From: Methylobacterium sp. Leaf91
GTDB taxonomy: Bacteria; Pseudomonadota; Alphaproteobacteria; Rhizobiales; Beijerinckiaceae
Assembly: GCF_001422815.1 (NCBI RefSeq)
Contig: NZ_LMMP01000017.1
Location: 1 to 53,172 of the forward strand
Length of the DNA stretch: 53,172 nucleotides
Reading direction: 5' to 3'
Positions 7,939-16,872 of this stretch are shown piece after piece (position 1 is the first letter of the stretch; every line of letters starts with the position of its first letter). A program made the position numbers and the translations under genes. The notes beneath the pieces are model-generated. The model made no database searches, was not told where the DNA came from, and saw nothing but the letters and a program-made list of their open reading frames with translations.

Positions 7939-9318
7939 ATGGCGATCCGGTCATATCCAACTCATCCTACGTCATCGGTCGGACAGAACCCGTCACTCGA
8001 CGCGGCCTACCGCCGGATCACCTGGCGCCTGCTGCCGTTCCTGATGATGCTCTGGATCCTGTCCTGGATCGACCGGGTCAATATCGGCTTCGCCAAGCTG
8101 CAGATGCTGTCCGATCTCAAGTTCGGCGAGACGGTCTACGGCATCGGCGCGGGTATCTTCTTCATCGGCTACTTCCTGTGCGAAGTACCGAGCAACCTGC
8201 TTCTGGAACATGTCGGCGCCCGCAAGACCATCGCGCGGATCACGTTCCTCTGGGGCGCCTGCTGCGTGGCGATGATGTTCGTCACCACGCCGGCCTTCTT
8301 CTACGTGCTGCGCTTCCTGCTCGGAGTGTTCGAAGCCGGTTTCTTCCCAGGCGTGGTCCTGTACCTCACCTACTGGTATCCGAGCGCGCGGCGGGCGAGG
8401 GTGCTCGGCCTCTTCATGTCGGCTGCAGCCATCGCCGGAGTGATCGGCGGGCCGCTGGCCGGGGCGATCCTCACCGGGCTCGACGGCGTGAATGGCTGGG
8501 ACGGCTGGCAATGGGTGTTCCTGCTGGAGGGTATCCCTTCGATCCTCGCAGGGCTCGTCACTATCTTCTTCCTCGGCAACGTTCTCACCGACCGCCCCGC
8601 CAAGGCCAACTGGCTGACACCGGAGCAGCGGGCATTGATCGAAGCCGACCTCGCCCGCGACGCCGAGGCCTTGGGTCCGCGCGAGCACGGCGTCCTCGCC
8701 TCCCTGAAGGATGTCCGGGTCTGGCAGTGCATCGCGATCTATTTCTGCCTCGTCATGGGGTACTCGGCGCTGATCTTCTTCGGGCCGAGCGTGGTGCATG
8801 ATGCAGGCTTCACCGACCCGCTCACCATCGGCTGGATCATGGCCGCCGCCTTCCTGTTCGGCGGCATCGGCATGGTGCTCAACGGGCGCCATTCCGATCA
8901 CACCGGAGAGGTGCGCCTGCATTGCGGTGTGCCGGCCATGATCGGGGCACTGGCCATCGCCCTCGTCGGGTTCCTGATCCGGTCGAACCCGGTTCTGGCC
9001 ATGGTCGCACTCGCCGTGGCGATCGCCGGTACGATGAGCGCGATCCCCGTCTTCTGGCAGATTCCCGGACGGTTCCTGGCAGGCTCCGCCGCCGCGGCCG
9101 GCTTCGCGCTGATCAACTCGGTGGCCAACCTGGCGGGCTTCGGCGCTCCGGCGGTGATGGGCTATCTACGCGAGCATACCGGCTCGGCCTCCGCCGGCCT
9201 GTGGCTGATCGCGGTCTTCGAGCTCGCGACGATCGTGCTGATCCTCGCCTTCGTCCCGCCCGCCACCCCGGCCGGCGAGCGCCGGGGCACTACCGGCGCC
9301 GCGCCCGAGCCAGCCTGA
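7939..9318 (+). CDS. MFS transporter, anion:cation symporter (ACS) type, copy 2
   Basis: This is a second major facilitator of 459 residues, nearly identical to the one at 5452 through most of its length. It starts with the same MAIRSYP and the same first-helix loop. It differs mainly in the first 20 residues, in a small insert near the central loop (FFLGNVLTDRPAK) and at the C-terminus. I took the ATG at 7939 by analogy with copy 1; an in-frame ATG at 7891 is less likely. It lies between the hydroxyisourate hydrolase genes and uraD. The order permease-hydrolase-hydrolase-permease-(hydrolase remnant)-uraD indicates a tandem duplication. Two retained full-length copies may have separate substrates, for example urate and allantoin, but this is inference. 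Confidence 0.88.
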   Translation: MAIRSYPTHPTSSVGQNPSLDAAYRRITWRLLPFLMMLWILSWIDRVNIGFAKLQMLSDLKFGETVYGIGAGIFFIGYFLCEVPSNLLLEHVGARKTIARITFLWGACCVAMMFVTTPAFFYVLRFLLGVFEAGFFPGVVLYLTYWYPSARRARVLGLFMSAAAIAGVIGGPLAGAILTGLDGVNGWDGWQWVFLLEGIPSILAGLVTIFFLGNVLTDRPAKANWLTPEQRALIEADLARDAEALGPREHGVLASLKDVRVWQCIAIYFCLVMGYSALIFFGPSVVHDAGFTDPLTIGWIMAAAFLFGGIGMVLNGRHSDHTGEVRLHCGVPAMIGALAIALVGFLIRSNPVLAMVALAVAIAGTMSAIPVFWQIPGRFLAGSAAAAGFALINSVANLAGFGAPAVMGYLREHTGSASAGLWLIAVFELATIVLILAFVPPATPAGERRGTTGAAPEPA

Positions 9319-9376
9319 ACCGCCACGGCCGTGCCCGGGGCGGGAGCGTCGACCGCGCCCCGACGAGGCTGCCCCC

Positions 9377-9501
9377 GTGAGCGAGGCGGAGATCGCCGTG
9401 GACAAAGGGTGGCGGGGTTCGCCATGGTCGATGCCAGGGAGCATGATCCCGTGCCGATGCCGTTCACGCCGGGTCGTCGTACGGATTATCGCGGGAGTTG
9501 A
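9377..9501 (+). pseudogene. Hydroxyisourate hydrolase, decayed 3' fragment
   Basis: This is the last 40 codons of a third hydroxyisourate hydrolase. It begins VSEAEIAVDKG in one frame and, after the loss of one base near 9404-9409, continues in another frame as AGFAMVDAREHDPVPMPFTP to the family ending DYRGS and a stop at 9499-9501. The matching stretch of the gene at 7454 reads VSEADIFVDN, then RFAVFDAKQHYHVPMLCTP and TYRGS. The 5' two thirds are gone. The fragment sits just after permease copy 2, where a hydrolase would sit if the permease-hydrolase pair had been duplicated. Its stop overlaps the leader of uraD. Confidence 0.8.
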
Positions 9502-9506
9502 AGCCT

Positions 9507-10025
9507 TTGTCGGATCTGGCCGCCATCCACCGTCTCGACCGGGACGCCTTCGTCGCTCTGCTCGGCGGGGTGTTCGAACACGCGGCCTGGGTCGCCGAAG
9601 CGGTGGCGCCGGCCCGCCCCTTCTCCAGCGTGGCCGACCTGCACGCCACGATGATGGACGCGGTGCGCCATGCGCCCGAGGCGCAGCGCCTCGCCTTCCT
9701 CAACGGGCATCCGGAACTCGCCGGGCCCGAAGCACGGGCGCGGGCCATGACGGCCGACTCGGCGAGCGAGCAGGGCAGCGCCGGCCTCGACCACCTCCCG
9801 CCGGAGGATGCGGCGGCCTTCGACCGCCTGAACGCCGCCTACCGGGAGAGGTTCGGCTTCCCCTTCATCATCGCCGTACGGGGCCGCAGCCGGGCCGAGA
9901 TCCTCGCGGTGTTCGAGGCCCGCCTCGGACGGGGACAGGCCGAGGAGGAGGCCACCGCCCTCGACGAGATCGGCGCGATCACGCGGATGCGCCTGGACAT
10001 GCTGATCTCGGGGGCGAGCGACTGA
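9507..10025 (+). CDS. uraD: OHCU decarboxylase
   Basis: This enzyme, 172 residues from the TTG at 9507, converts 2-oxo-4-hydroxy-4-carboxy-5-ureidoimidazoline to S-allantoin, the last step of the urate-to-allantoin pathway. The family is recognisable from the N-terminal FVALLGGVFEHAAWVAE, the active-site region LAFLNGHPELAG (catalytic His) and the C-terminal RFGFPFIIAVRGRSRAEIL. The TTG at 9507 has GGGAG nine bases upstream, which beats the TTG at 9498 that directly abuts the same GGGAG. The gene closes the ureide cluster. No urate oxidase or allantoinase gene lies in the window, so the flanking steps must be encoded elsewhere. Confidence 0.93.
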   Translation: MSDLAAIHRLDRDAFVALLGGVFEHAAWVAEAVAPARPFSSVADLHATMMDAVRHAPEAQRLAFLNGHPELAGPEARARAMTADSASEQGSAGLDHLPPEDAAAFDRLNAAYRERFGFPFIIAVRGRSRAEILAVFEARLGRGQAEEEATALDEIGAITRMRLDMLISGASD

Positions 10026-10242
10026 GAGCGTTCGCGCTCGGCCCCCGCAAGGGTCGGGAATGCCCGCTTGTTCGACGTACCGAGCATCAAAGCCTGGCTT
10101 CGAGCGACCTCGGCCCCGGCCTCGCCAAAGACTCGCATCGCACCTCCGCGTTGACCCTCCCCGGCCCGCTCCCTAGGGTGCCCGGCCGCATCCGGCCGGT
10201 TCCGGCCGTCCCGTGTCTTCTCGCAGAACTGACGCCCATTCC

Positions 10243-11943
10243 ATGTCCGCCCCGCCCGTCTCGTCTCCGCTCGCCCTCGACCCCGCCCTGGTGGAGGCCG
10301 CCGCCCATGCGGCTGCCTGGCCCTTCGAGGAGGCGCGCAAGCTCGTGGCGCGGCTGGAGCGCAAGCCGAAATCGGAAGTGCTGTTCGAGACCGGATACGG
10401 GCCGTCGGGCCTGCCGCATATCGGGACGTTCGGCGAGGTGGCCCGCACCTCCATGGTGCGCCACGCCTTCCGCGTGCTCACCAACGACAGCGTGCCCACG
10501 CGGCTCATCGCCTTCTCGGACGACATGGACGGCCTGCGCAAGGTGCCGGACAACGTTCCGAACAAGCAGATCCTGATCCCGGCGCTGAACCAGCCGCTCA
10601 CCCGCGTGCCCGACCCGTTCGGCACGCATGACAGCTTCGGCGCGCACAACAATGCCGAGCTGCGCCGCTTCCTCGACGCCTTCGGCTTCGACTACGAGTT
10701 CCGCTCGGCCACCGAATGCTACAAGGCCGGCCTGTTCGACACGGCCCTGCTGACGGTGCTCGACCGCTACGAGGCCGTGATGGCGATCATGCTGCCATCG
10801 CTCCGGGCCGAGCGTTCGGCGAGCTATTCGCCGTTCCTGCCGCTGCACCCGGAGACCGGGGAGGTGATGCAGGTGGCCATCGACGAGGTGCGGGTCTCCG
10901 CCGGCACCCTGGTCTGGCGCGACCCCAAGACCGGCACTGCCTACGAGACCTCGGTCACCGGCGGCCACGCCAAGCTGCAGTGGAAGCCGGATTGGGCCAT
11001 GCGCTGGGTGGCGCTCGGCGTCGATTACGAGATGGCCGGCAAGGATCTGATCGATTCGGTGAAGCTCTCCGGCGAGATCGCCCGTGCCCTCGGCGGCGAG
11101 CCGCCGGAGGGATTCAACTACGAGCTCTTCCTCGATAAGGAGGGCAAGAAGATCTCGAAGTCGAAGGGCAACGGCCTGTCCATCGACGATTGGCTCGTCT
11201 ACGGCACCGCCGACAGTCTTGCCCTGTTCATGTACAACAAGCCGCGCGAGGCCAAGCGCCTGTTCGTGGAGATGATCCCGCGTCAGGTCGACGATTACCT
11301 GAACTTCCTCGAGAAGTTCCCCGGCCAGGAGCCGGCGCAACAGCTCGGCAACCCGGTCTGGCACCTCCATGCCGGCCACCCGCCGGCGGCTGAAGCCGTG
11401 GGCAAGGGCGGCTCGCTGAACTTCGCCATGTTGCTCAACCTCGCGGCTGTCGCCAATACCGAGGACCCGGCGGTGCTGTGGGGCTTCATCCGCCGCTATG
11501 ACCCGGAGATCGGGCCGCAGACCCATCCGGTCCTCGACAAGCTGGTCGGCCATGCGCTCGCGTATTTCCGCGACCTCGTGCGTCCGGCCAAGACCTACCG
11601 CGCGGCGACGGAGGAGGAGAGGGCGGCCCTTGCCGACCTGTCGCAGACGCTCGATGCCCACAAGGGCTCCACCGATCCAGAAGGGCTGCAGGCCGTGGTC
11701 TACGAGGTCGGGCGGCGGCACTTCCCCGACCTGTCCGGCAAGGCCAAGAGCCCGGACGGACGGCCCGGCGTGTCGCAGGCCTGGTTCACCACCATCTACA
11801 ACGTGCTGTTCGGCGAGGCGCGCGGACCGCGCTTCGGCTCGTTCATCGCGCTCTACGGCGTAGCGGAGACGCAGGTGCTGATCGAGAAGGCCCTGTCCGG
11901 CGCGTTCGTGCCGGCCTCGTGCGAGACGGCCTCACTAGCGTGA
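10243..11943 (+). CDS. lysK: Lysyl-tRNA synthetase, class I
   Basis: This is class I (archaeal-type) LysRS, 566 residues, which charges tRNA-Lys. It carries the class I nucleotide-binding signatures: SGLPHIGT (HIGH-like, about residues 55-62) and KISKSKG (KMSKS-like, about 303-309). Alphaproteobacteria commonly use this form instead of the class II enzyme. The C-terminal half is the helical anticodon-binding region. I took the ATG at 10243; a GTG ten codons upstream at 10213 is open, and no strong ribosome site separates the two. It stands as its own unit, 217 bases after uraD. Confidence 0.93.
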   Translation: MSAPPVSSPLALDPALVEAAAHAAAWPFEEARKLVARLERKPKSEVLFETGYGPSGLPHIGTFGEVARTSMVRHAFRVLTNDSVPTRLIAFSDDMDGLRKVPDNVPNKQILIPALNQPLTRVPDPFGTHDSFGAHNNAELRRFLDAFGFDYEFRSATECYKAGLFDTALLTVLDRYEAVMAIMLPSLRAERSASYSPFLPLHPETGEVMQVAIDEVRVSAGTLVWRDPKTGTAYETSVTGGHAKLQWKPDWAMRWVALGVDYEMAGKDLIDSVKLSGEIARALGGEPPEGFNYELFLDKEGKKISKSKGNGLSIDDWLVYGTADSLALFMYNKPREAKRLFVEMIPRQVDDYLNFLEKFPGQEPAQQLGNPVWHLHAGHPPAAEAVGKGGSLNFAMLLNLAAVANTEDPAVLWGFIRRYDPEIGPQTHPVLDKLVGHALAYFRDLVRPAKTYRAATEEERAALADLSQTLDAHKGSTDPEGLQAVVYEVGRRHFPDLSGKAKSPDGRPGVSQAWFTTIYNVLFGEARGPRFGSFIALYGVAETQVLIEKALSGAFVPASCETASLA

Positions 11944-11959
11944 TCCTCGACCTCACCGA

Positions 11960-12277
11960 TTATTCGCTGGACGGATGATCGGTGAGGTGAGGACCGGGAT
12001 CCCGGCTGGCATGCAGCATCGCCACGATCTCTACAGTCCCGGCCTCATAGCGGAAGAAGATCACGTAGCTTTCGCAAGGAAAGCTACGTAGGTCGCTCTG
12101 CAATTCCGGACGTGACCGGCCGAGCCGTCCCGGGAGCCTCGCCAATCGATGGCATTGCCGGCGAAGTCGCGCAACGAACCCCTGTGCGGTGGTGAGGCTG
12201 CCACTGATTTCAGTGACGTGGCCGAGGATATCGACGAGGTTGGTTCGCGCGAAGGCGAGGAACCGAACCTTGCTCAC
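11960..12277 (-). CDS. parE: ParE/RelE-family toxin
   Basis: This 105-residue protein resembles ParE-type toxins of type II toxin-antitoxin systems, which act on gyrase (ParE) or ribosomes (RelE). It has a helical N-terminal half (FLAFARTNLVDILGHV) and a C-terminal beta sheet with the typical YVIFFRYEAGTVEIVAMLHASRD. Its ATG overlaps the stop of the upstream antitoxin gene by four bases, the usual antitoxin-first arrangement with translational coupling. It ends 16 bases from the convergent lysK stop. Target specificity cannot be told from sequence by eye. Confidence 0.87.
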   Translation of the reverse strand: MSKVRFLAFARTNLVDILGHVTEISGSLTTAQGFVARLRRQCHRLARLPGRLGRSRPELQSDLRSFPCESYVIFFRYEAGTVEIVAMLHASRDPGPHLTDHPSSE

Positions 12278-12525
12278 TCCACATAGCCCAGAGCCTTGAG
12301 TTCCGCGCTCTTTGCCGCGAGCGCGGCATCGATCTCATCCTCGCTCGCGTCACCGCCCGCCTCAACGGCCTCGCTCAAGGTCCGACGCAGGGCCTGGAGT
12401 TTCGCCTCGCGCTCTTCGACGAGGCGAAGGCCTTCGCGAACCACCTCACTCGCCGAGCCATAGCGGCCATCCTGCACGATGCGGGAGATAAACCCCTCCC
12501 ACCGGTCGCCAACAGATACGTTCAT
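12274..12525 (-). CDS. parD: ParD-like antitoxin
   Basis: This 83-residue partner of the toxin at 11960 starts MNVSVGDRWEGFISRIV, a ribbon-helix-helix start, followed by GRYGSASEVVREGLRLVEERE, the ParD/CopG-type core. The acidic C-terminus (about 52-83) should bind and neutralise the toxin. The dimer normally represses its own promoter; an ATATCA...TGATAT inverted repeat lies 30-58 bases upstream (12556-12583). The start ATG at 12525 is the only sensible one. Confidence 0.87.
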   Translation of the reverse strand: MNVSVGDRWEGFISRIVQDGRYGSASEVVREGLRLVEEREAKLQALRRTLSEAVEAGGDASEDEIDAALAAKSAELKALGYVE

Positions 12526-12555
12526 GCCGTCCTCGCCTGTGAATCGATGCGAAGA

Positions 12556-12583
12556 ATATCATAAACGGTGCATTTTTTGATAT
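12556..12583. promoter_or_regulatory. Possible ParD operator
   Basis: An inverted repeat ATATCA (12556-12561) and TGATAT (12578-12583) with a 16-base AT-rich gap lies just upstream of parD. It is in the right place for autoregulation, but the arms are short. Confidence 0.25.
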
Positions 12584-12641
12584 GGGAGCGGATTGAGAAG
12601 GGGCCGGAATCAGGCGATCCCACCGGCGGGCGGCCGCCGCC

Positions 12642-13502
12642 CTATTCCGCCCGTCCGAGCTGCCGCAGGCTCAACGCCCAGACCCGTTCCTGAAGCGCCT
12701 GATCGCGTCCGTGGCGAGAGGTCGGGACGGGGCTGCATTTCGAGAAGTACAGGCCGCTCACGCCCGCCACCTCCGGCGAGGTCGCCAGATGCAGGGAGGT
12801 CGCCGCCCCATCGGCCGGGTTGCTGAGGAAGGGCCGGACCAGCGACCAACTGATGCCGAACCATCCCCCGGTGCCGCCGGCGAAACCGCTGGCGATCACG
12901 CCAGGATGGAGCGAATTCACGGTGACACCTGTGCCGGCGAGGCGACGGGCCAGGGCGGCGGTGAACAGCACGTTGCCGAGCTTGGCCTGGGAATAGGCCT
13001 TCCACGTGCCGTAGCGGCGCGCCCCGTCGAGATCCTCGAGATCGATCAGGCCGCGCTTATGCGCCCTCGAGGCGACGTTCACGATGCGAGCGGGCGCGCT
13101 CGCCTTCATCAGGTCGAGGAGGTCCAGGGTCAGTTGCATGTAGGCGAGATGGTCGAGCGCCCAGGTCCGCTCCAGGCCATCCACTGTCACGTGCCGGGCA
13201 TCGAAGATGGCGCCGGCATTGTTCACGAGCACGTCGAGGCGTGGATAGAGCGCCCGCACCTCGGCGGAGAGACGCCGGATCTCAGCCTGCGAAGAGAGGT
13301 CGGCGAGAAATACGTCGATGACGGCGCCCGGCACCGCGTCGCGGATGCGGGACGCCGCCTCGTCGGTTCGGCCGGCATCACGGCCGACGATCCCGACACG
13401 GGCCCCCGCCCGTGCCAGCCCCAAGGCCGTCTCGTAGCCGATGCCCGAGGTGGCGCCGGTCACGAGACAGATCTTTCCGGGAATGGGTACGGCGTTCGCC
13501 AT
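12642..13502 (-). CDS. Short-chain dehydrogenase/reductase (SDR)
   Basis: This classical SDR oxidoreductase of 286 residues is close to the retinol dehydrogenase/WWOX-like subgroup. It has the NAD(P)-binding TGATSGIG (about residues 16-23), the NNAGAIF motif (about 93-99) and the catalytic pair in AYSQAK (Tyr-x-x-x-Lys, about 168-173). The basic residue pattern after the glycine motif (GRDAGR) suggests NADP(H). I chose the ATG at 13502; the GTG at 13511 is an alternative with GGGAG too close to it. The substrate is unknown and the neighbours give no clue. Confidence 0.85.
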   Translation of the reverse strand: MANAVPIPGKICLVTGATSGIGYETALGLARAGARVGIVGRDAGRTDEAASRIRDAVPGAVIDVFLADLSSQAEIRRLSAEVRALYPRLDVLVNNAGAIFDARHVTVDGLERTWALDHLAYMQLTLDLLDLMKASAPARIVNVASRAHKRGLIDLEDLDGARRYGTWKAYSQAKLGNVLFTAALARRLAGTGVTVNSLHPGVIASGFAGGTGGWFGISWSLVRPFLSNPADGAATSLHLATSPEVAGVSGLYFSKCSPVPTSRHGRDQALQERVWALSLRQLGRAE

Positions 13503-13548
13503 GGACGTCACGAACTCCCGCCGGCCCGGTTTCCGATCGGATGACCGC

Positions 13549-13728
13549 TTAGAAGACCGCCTGGCCGACAGCCAAAGCGAGCACCACGATCACGATGGCG
13601 ATCACCAGGAACACACCGAACAGGATGCGCGACAGGGAGCGCGCGCCCGAGGCGATGCCGGTGAAGCCGAGGCCGCCCGCCAGGAGCGAGATGACGAAAC
13701 AGATGAGGGCCCATTTGAGAAGGGTCAT
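13549..13728 (-). CDS. DUF1328 small membrane protein (YtjA type)
   Basis: This 59-residue protein is almost entirely hydrophobic, with two transmembrane helices. It starts [19 protein letters not shown] and continues [20 protein letters not shown], the pattern of the DUF1328 family found widely in proteobacteria. Its function is unknown; in other bacteria such genes are often stress-linked. It lies between the SDR gene and the ClC gene on the same strand, 46 bases from each. Confidence 0.88.
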   Translation of the reverse strand: MTLLKWALICFVISLLAGGLGFTGIASGARSLSRILFGVFLVIAIVIVVLALAVGQAVF

Positions 13729-13776
13729 ACGCGCAAAACTCCAGCGTGCGGAACGACCGATAACCCTCCTGTCGGG

Positions 13777-15147
13777 TCAAGCGTTCCGCTCAAGCTTGTG
13801 CGGCGTCGCGATGACGGGCGCGGCACCGGATTCGGCCTTCTCCAGGATGGTGGCGGCCAGCGCGTGATAGAGCCCTTCGCGGCAGATCAGCTTGGAGACC
13901 GCGTCGGCGATGAGGGCGGTGACCATGAGCGGGATCATCATCGCATGGTCCTGGGTCATCTCGGTGACGATGACGAAGGCGGTGATCGGCGCCTGGAGCG
14001 TGCCGGTGAGGTAGGCGACCATGCCGATGAGCACGAGCGCGCCGATGGGCACGCCCGCGAACAGGCCGTGCAGCCAGACGCCCATCCCCGCCCCGACGCT
14101 GAGGGAGGGGGCGAACAGGCCGCCGGGAATGCCGCTGATGGAGGAGAACACCGTCGCGAGGAATTTCAGCGGGGCATAGGCCGGATGCCCGGTATCGGTG
14201 CCGTGCAGCATGGCGCGGGCCTCCTCATAGCCGGTGCCGTAGACCGTACCGCCGGAGGCGAGGCCGCAGAGGGCGACGCCGAGCCCGCAGAGGGCGCCGA
14301 ACACGATGGGGTGGCGGCGGATGGCGCCACCGATCCGACCGGGCAGCCCCCTGGCGAAGAGGAGGGTGACGCGGCCGAACAGGCCCCCCGCGATGCCCCC
14401 GAGCGCGCCGAGGATCGCCACCGCGAGCCATCCCGGCCCGAAGGGCAGGGCGGCCTTGGTGGTGCCGAAATACGTGTAGTCGCCCTGGATCGCCAGCGCG
14501 GTCAGCCCGGCCGCGATGACGGTGGCGACGATGAGGCCGCTGGTACGCGCCTCGTAGGTCCGGCTCAACTCCTCGATTCCGAAGACGATGCCGGCGATGG
14601 GGGTGTTGAAAGCGGCGGCGACCCCTGCCGCACCACCGGCGAGGATGACACCCGGCAGGCGTTCGGCGTCGAGCCGGCCGAATGCCGCCATGATCGCGGC
14701 CCCCACCTGGACGGTCGGCCCCTCGCGCCCCGTCGAGGCGCCGCAGACGAGGCCCAGCGTCATGACCAGGATCTTGCCGAACGCCGTCTTGAGGGAGACC
14801 AGGGCGTTGCGGATCGCCGGGTCCTCCGTATGGCGCGCGGCGATCACCTGGGGAATCCCCGAGCCTTGCGAGTTCGGGAACACCCGAATGGCGAGCAGGA
14901 TCGCGATGGCGAAGCCGAGCGGCGTCAGCACCAGGGCGACGAGGGGGGAGGGCGAGACGATCCAGCGGAATATCTCGTGCGCCCAATCGGCGAGCTTGGC
15001 CATCGCCACGGCGGCGAGCCCGACGCAAAGCCCCCCGAACAGGAACAGCAGGCGCTGCCGCCATAGCGGCGCCGCATCGGAGGCCGCGCCGCGCCAGCGT
15101 TCCAGTCGCCTGCGCGGCGGAGGGGAGGCGGGAGCGGGCTCAAGCAT
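13777..15147 (-). CDS. ClC-family chloride channel or H+/Cl- antiporter
   Basis: This membrane protein of 456 residues has the ClC selectivity-filter motifs: GSGIPQ (about 95-100), GREGP (about 139-143) and GGLFAPS (about 350-356). About a dozen helices follow a proline-rich cytoplasmic N-terminus. The glutamate of GREGP is the gating residue. There is no CBS domain at the C-terminus. Bacterial ClC proteins exchange chloride for protons, often for acid resistance. An inverted repeat that could end or separate transcription units lies just upstream (15206-15323). Confidence 0.92.
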   Translation of the reverse strand: MLEPAPASPPPRRRLERWRGAASDAAPLWRQRLLFLFGGLCVGLAAVAMAKLADWAHEIFRWIVSPSPLVALVLTPLGFAIAILLAIRVFPNSQGSGIPQVIAARHTEDPAIRNALVSLKTAFGKILVMTLGLVCGASTGREGPTVQVGAAIMAAFGRLDAERLPGVILAGGAAGVAAAFNTPIAGIVFGIEELSRTYEARTSGLIVATVIAAGLTALAIQGDYTYFGTTKAALPFGPGWLAVAILGALGGIAGGLFGRVTLLFARGLPGRIGGAIRRHPIVFGALCGLGVALCGLASGGTVYGTGYEEARAMLHGTDTGHPAYAPLKFLATVFSSISGIPGGLFAPSLSVGAGMGVWLHGLFAGVPIGALVLIGMVAYLTGTLQAPITAFVIVTEMTQDHAMMIPLMVTALIADAVSKLICREGLYHALAATILEKAESGAAPVIATPHKLERNA

Positions 15148-15453
15148 GATCGCCGGCCTGCGTGGGCGATCGATCGTCGGATGGGCGACACGTTCGTGAA
15201 CCGACCCCGTCTTTCCGGGGCTGCGGAGCGGAGCCCGGAATCCAGGACCAGAGGTCGATCTTCATTCTGCTCCACCGGTAGTTCTGGATTCCGGGCTCGC
15301 CTCTGGCGCCCCGGAAAGACGGGAAGGATCACGAGCGTGTACGGCGCTTGTCCGGCACGAACCGAAGGCCCAGGGACACTTGCCAAGCAAGCCCCCTCAC
15401 GAAGCAAGGACACTTGCTAGGCGAGGCCCGCGACGCAAGGCGTGTACCGCTCC
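15148..15453. other. Intergenic with repeats
   Basis: This is 306 bases between the ClC gene start and the photolyase stop. It holds a long imperfect inverted repeat (15206-15323) and a short imperfect direct repeat with the core GGACACTTGC at 15374-15383 and 15408-15417. I see no gene here. Confidence 0.6.
15206..15323. repeat. Long inverted repeat, REP/MITE-like
   Basis: The left arm starts CCCGTCTTTCCGGGG (15206-15220) and continues to CCCGGAATCCAGGA; the right arm (15283-15323) carries CTGGATTCCGGGCTCG and ends CCCCGGAAAGACGGG. The arms are about 41-43 bases, imperfect in the middle, around a 32-base loop. Such hairpins are typical of dispersed intergenic repeats; copy number in the genome cannot be judged here. 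Confidence 0.7.
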
Positions 15454-16872
15454 TCAGCTTGTCTTGCGCGGTGTCTTTCCCGCCTTCTCCTCGGCTTGGC
15501 AGAGTTCGCGGACGGTCTTGAGATAGGCCTTGGCGTCGAATTTCCGGAGCGAGTTCTCGCTCTGGTAGCGCACCGTCCCGAAGATCGGACGGCGCGCCCA
15601 GGGGCGGTCGTGCAGGCCGTAGACCCAGGCGACGTTAGTGAAGGAATTGGCGTCGCGCCCGTCGAGAAAGTAGCGGTTGTTGAGGCGCAGGGTGCGGTTG
15701 AACCCTTCCTCCGCGCTCGGAGACCATTCGAGGATCTTCTTGCCCCAGTACATGCGTAGGTGGTTGTGCATGTAGCCGGTCACCCGCATCTCGGCCTGGG
15801 CGGCGTTCCAGTATTCATCGTGGGTCTTGCCCTCGGCGAGTTCGGCCTCGGTGTAGAGCGTGGGCCGCTCATCATCGGCGTGTTCGGCCAGGGCCTTGCG
15901 CGCCCAGTCCGGCACCGCATGCTCGAAACTGTCGTAGCGCTCCGTGTAGTTCACATGGTTCATGGCGAGCTCCCGCCGCACCACGAGTTCCTCGAGATAG
16001 GAGGCCTTGTCCTCCGACGCACCCGCCTTCGAGGCCCGTACCGCCAGGGCGATCTCCACCGGCGAGATCTGCCCGAAATGCAGGTAGGGGCTCATATGCG
16101 AGGCGGCCCCCGCTTCGGGCCGGTTGCGGTCGGTGCCGTAGGAGCCGAACGGCCCGGCGAGATAGGCCTTCAGGCGCCGGCGCGCCTCCGTCTCGCCGCC
16201 GGTGAAGCGCGTCACCGGAGCGACCTCGCGGTCGAGGCTCATTCCCGCCAGCACCGCCTCCGGGTCCGACACGTCGATCTCACTCTTCGGCAGCTCGCGC
16301 CCGGCCTTGTGTTTCACGGTGCGGGGTTTGAGCTCCTCCACATACTCGTCGAGGAGCTTCAGGATCTTGGGGCGCAGGGTGCGGGCCGCGAATTCATGCT
16401 TCGGGGAGGCGACCTCCACCGGCACCACTACGTCCCCCTCCACCTGGACGACGCGGATCGTCACGGCTTTCGCGATCTCGCCGTACCAGCGCTTCTGGAT
16501 GGCGAGATAGCCCCGGTCGAGGACGAGGAGGGCCGCCTTGGCCGAAAGGTCGATGGCGATCTCGGCTGGCGAGGCCTTGCGCATCACGAAATGGATGCCG
16601 CGCGCCTCCAGCCCTGCCTTCGCGTCGGCGAGCCCTTGCAGCAGGAAGGCGTAGTGGCGCGCATTGGCTTCGGGAAACCCGTTGGCGCCGTCGAGAAGTC
16701 CGAAACAGACGACGACGGGAAGACCGAGCCGGTTGGCCTCCTCGATGGCGAGTTCCAGGGCCGGGTTGCGATGGGCGCGGTTGGCCTGCTGCAGCAGGTA
16801 GAGGACGTAGGAGCCGTCCGCATCGGGTTCGGCGTCGTTCAAGTCCCGTATGCGCTTCGCCTGTATCGCCAT
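15454..16872 (-). CDS. Deoxyribodipyrimidine photolyase, class II type
   Basis: This FAD-dependent DNA repair enzyme of 472 residues splits cyclobutane pyrimidine dimers using blue light. The N-terminal antenna domain contains YVLYLLQQANRAHRNPALEL, and the C-terminal FAD and DNA-binding half has SPYLHFGQISP, EELVVRRELAMNHVNY and LDGRDANSFTNVAWVYG. This set is typical of class II photolyases (animal, plant and some bacterial), not of E. coli PhrB. I chose the ATG at 16872 (MAIQAKRIRDLND); a start 15 codons upstream at 16917 is open. The cysteine-poor C-terminus rules out the iron-sulfur photolyase group. Leaf-surface lifestyles favour such genes. Confidence 0.88.
   Translation of the reverse strand: MAIQAKRIRDLNDAEPDADGSYVLYLLQQANRAHRNPALELAIEEANRLGLPVVVCFGLLDGANGFPEANARHYAFLLQGLADAKAGLEARGIHFVMRKASPAEIAIDLSAKAALLVLDRGYLAIQKRWYGEIAKAVTIRVVQVEGDVVVPVEVASPKHEFAARTLRPKILKLLDEYVEELKPRTVKHKAGRELPKSEIDVSDPEAVLAGMSLDREVAPVTRFTGGETEARRRLKAYLAGPFGSYGTDRNRPEAGAASHMSPYLHFGQISPVEIALAVRASKAGASEDKASYLEELVVRRELAMNHVNYTERYDSFEHAVPDWARKALAEHADDERPTLYTEAELAEGKTHDEYWNAAQAEMRVTGYMHNHLRMYWGKKILEWSPSAEEGFNRTLRLNNRYFLDGRDANSFTNVAWVYGLHDRPWARRPIFGTVRYQSENSLRKFDAKAYLKTVRELCQAEEKAGKTPRKTS

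Noticed and set aside
13441..15066. 541-codon open frame antisense to the ClC gene
   Set aside because: Low-complexity Arg/Asp/Gly-rich text and complete overlap with a well-supported channel gene.
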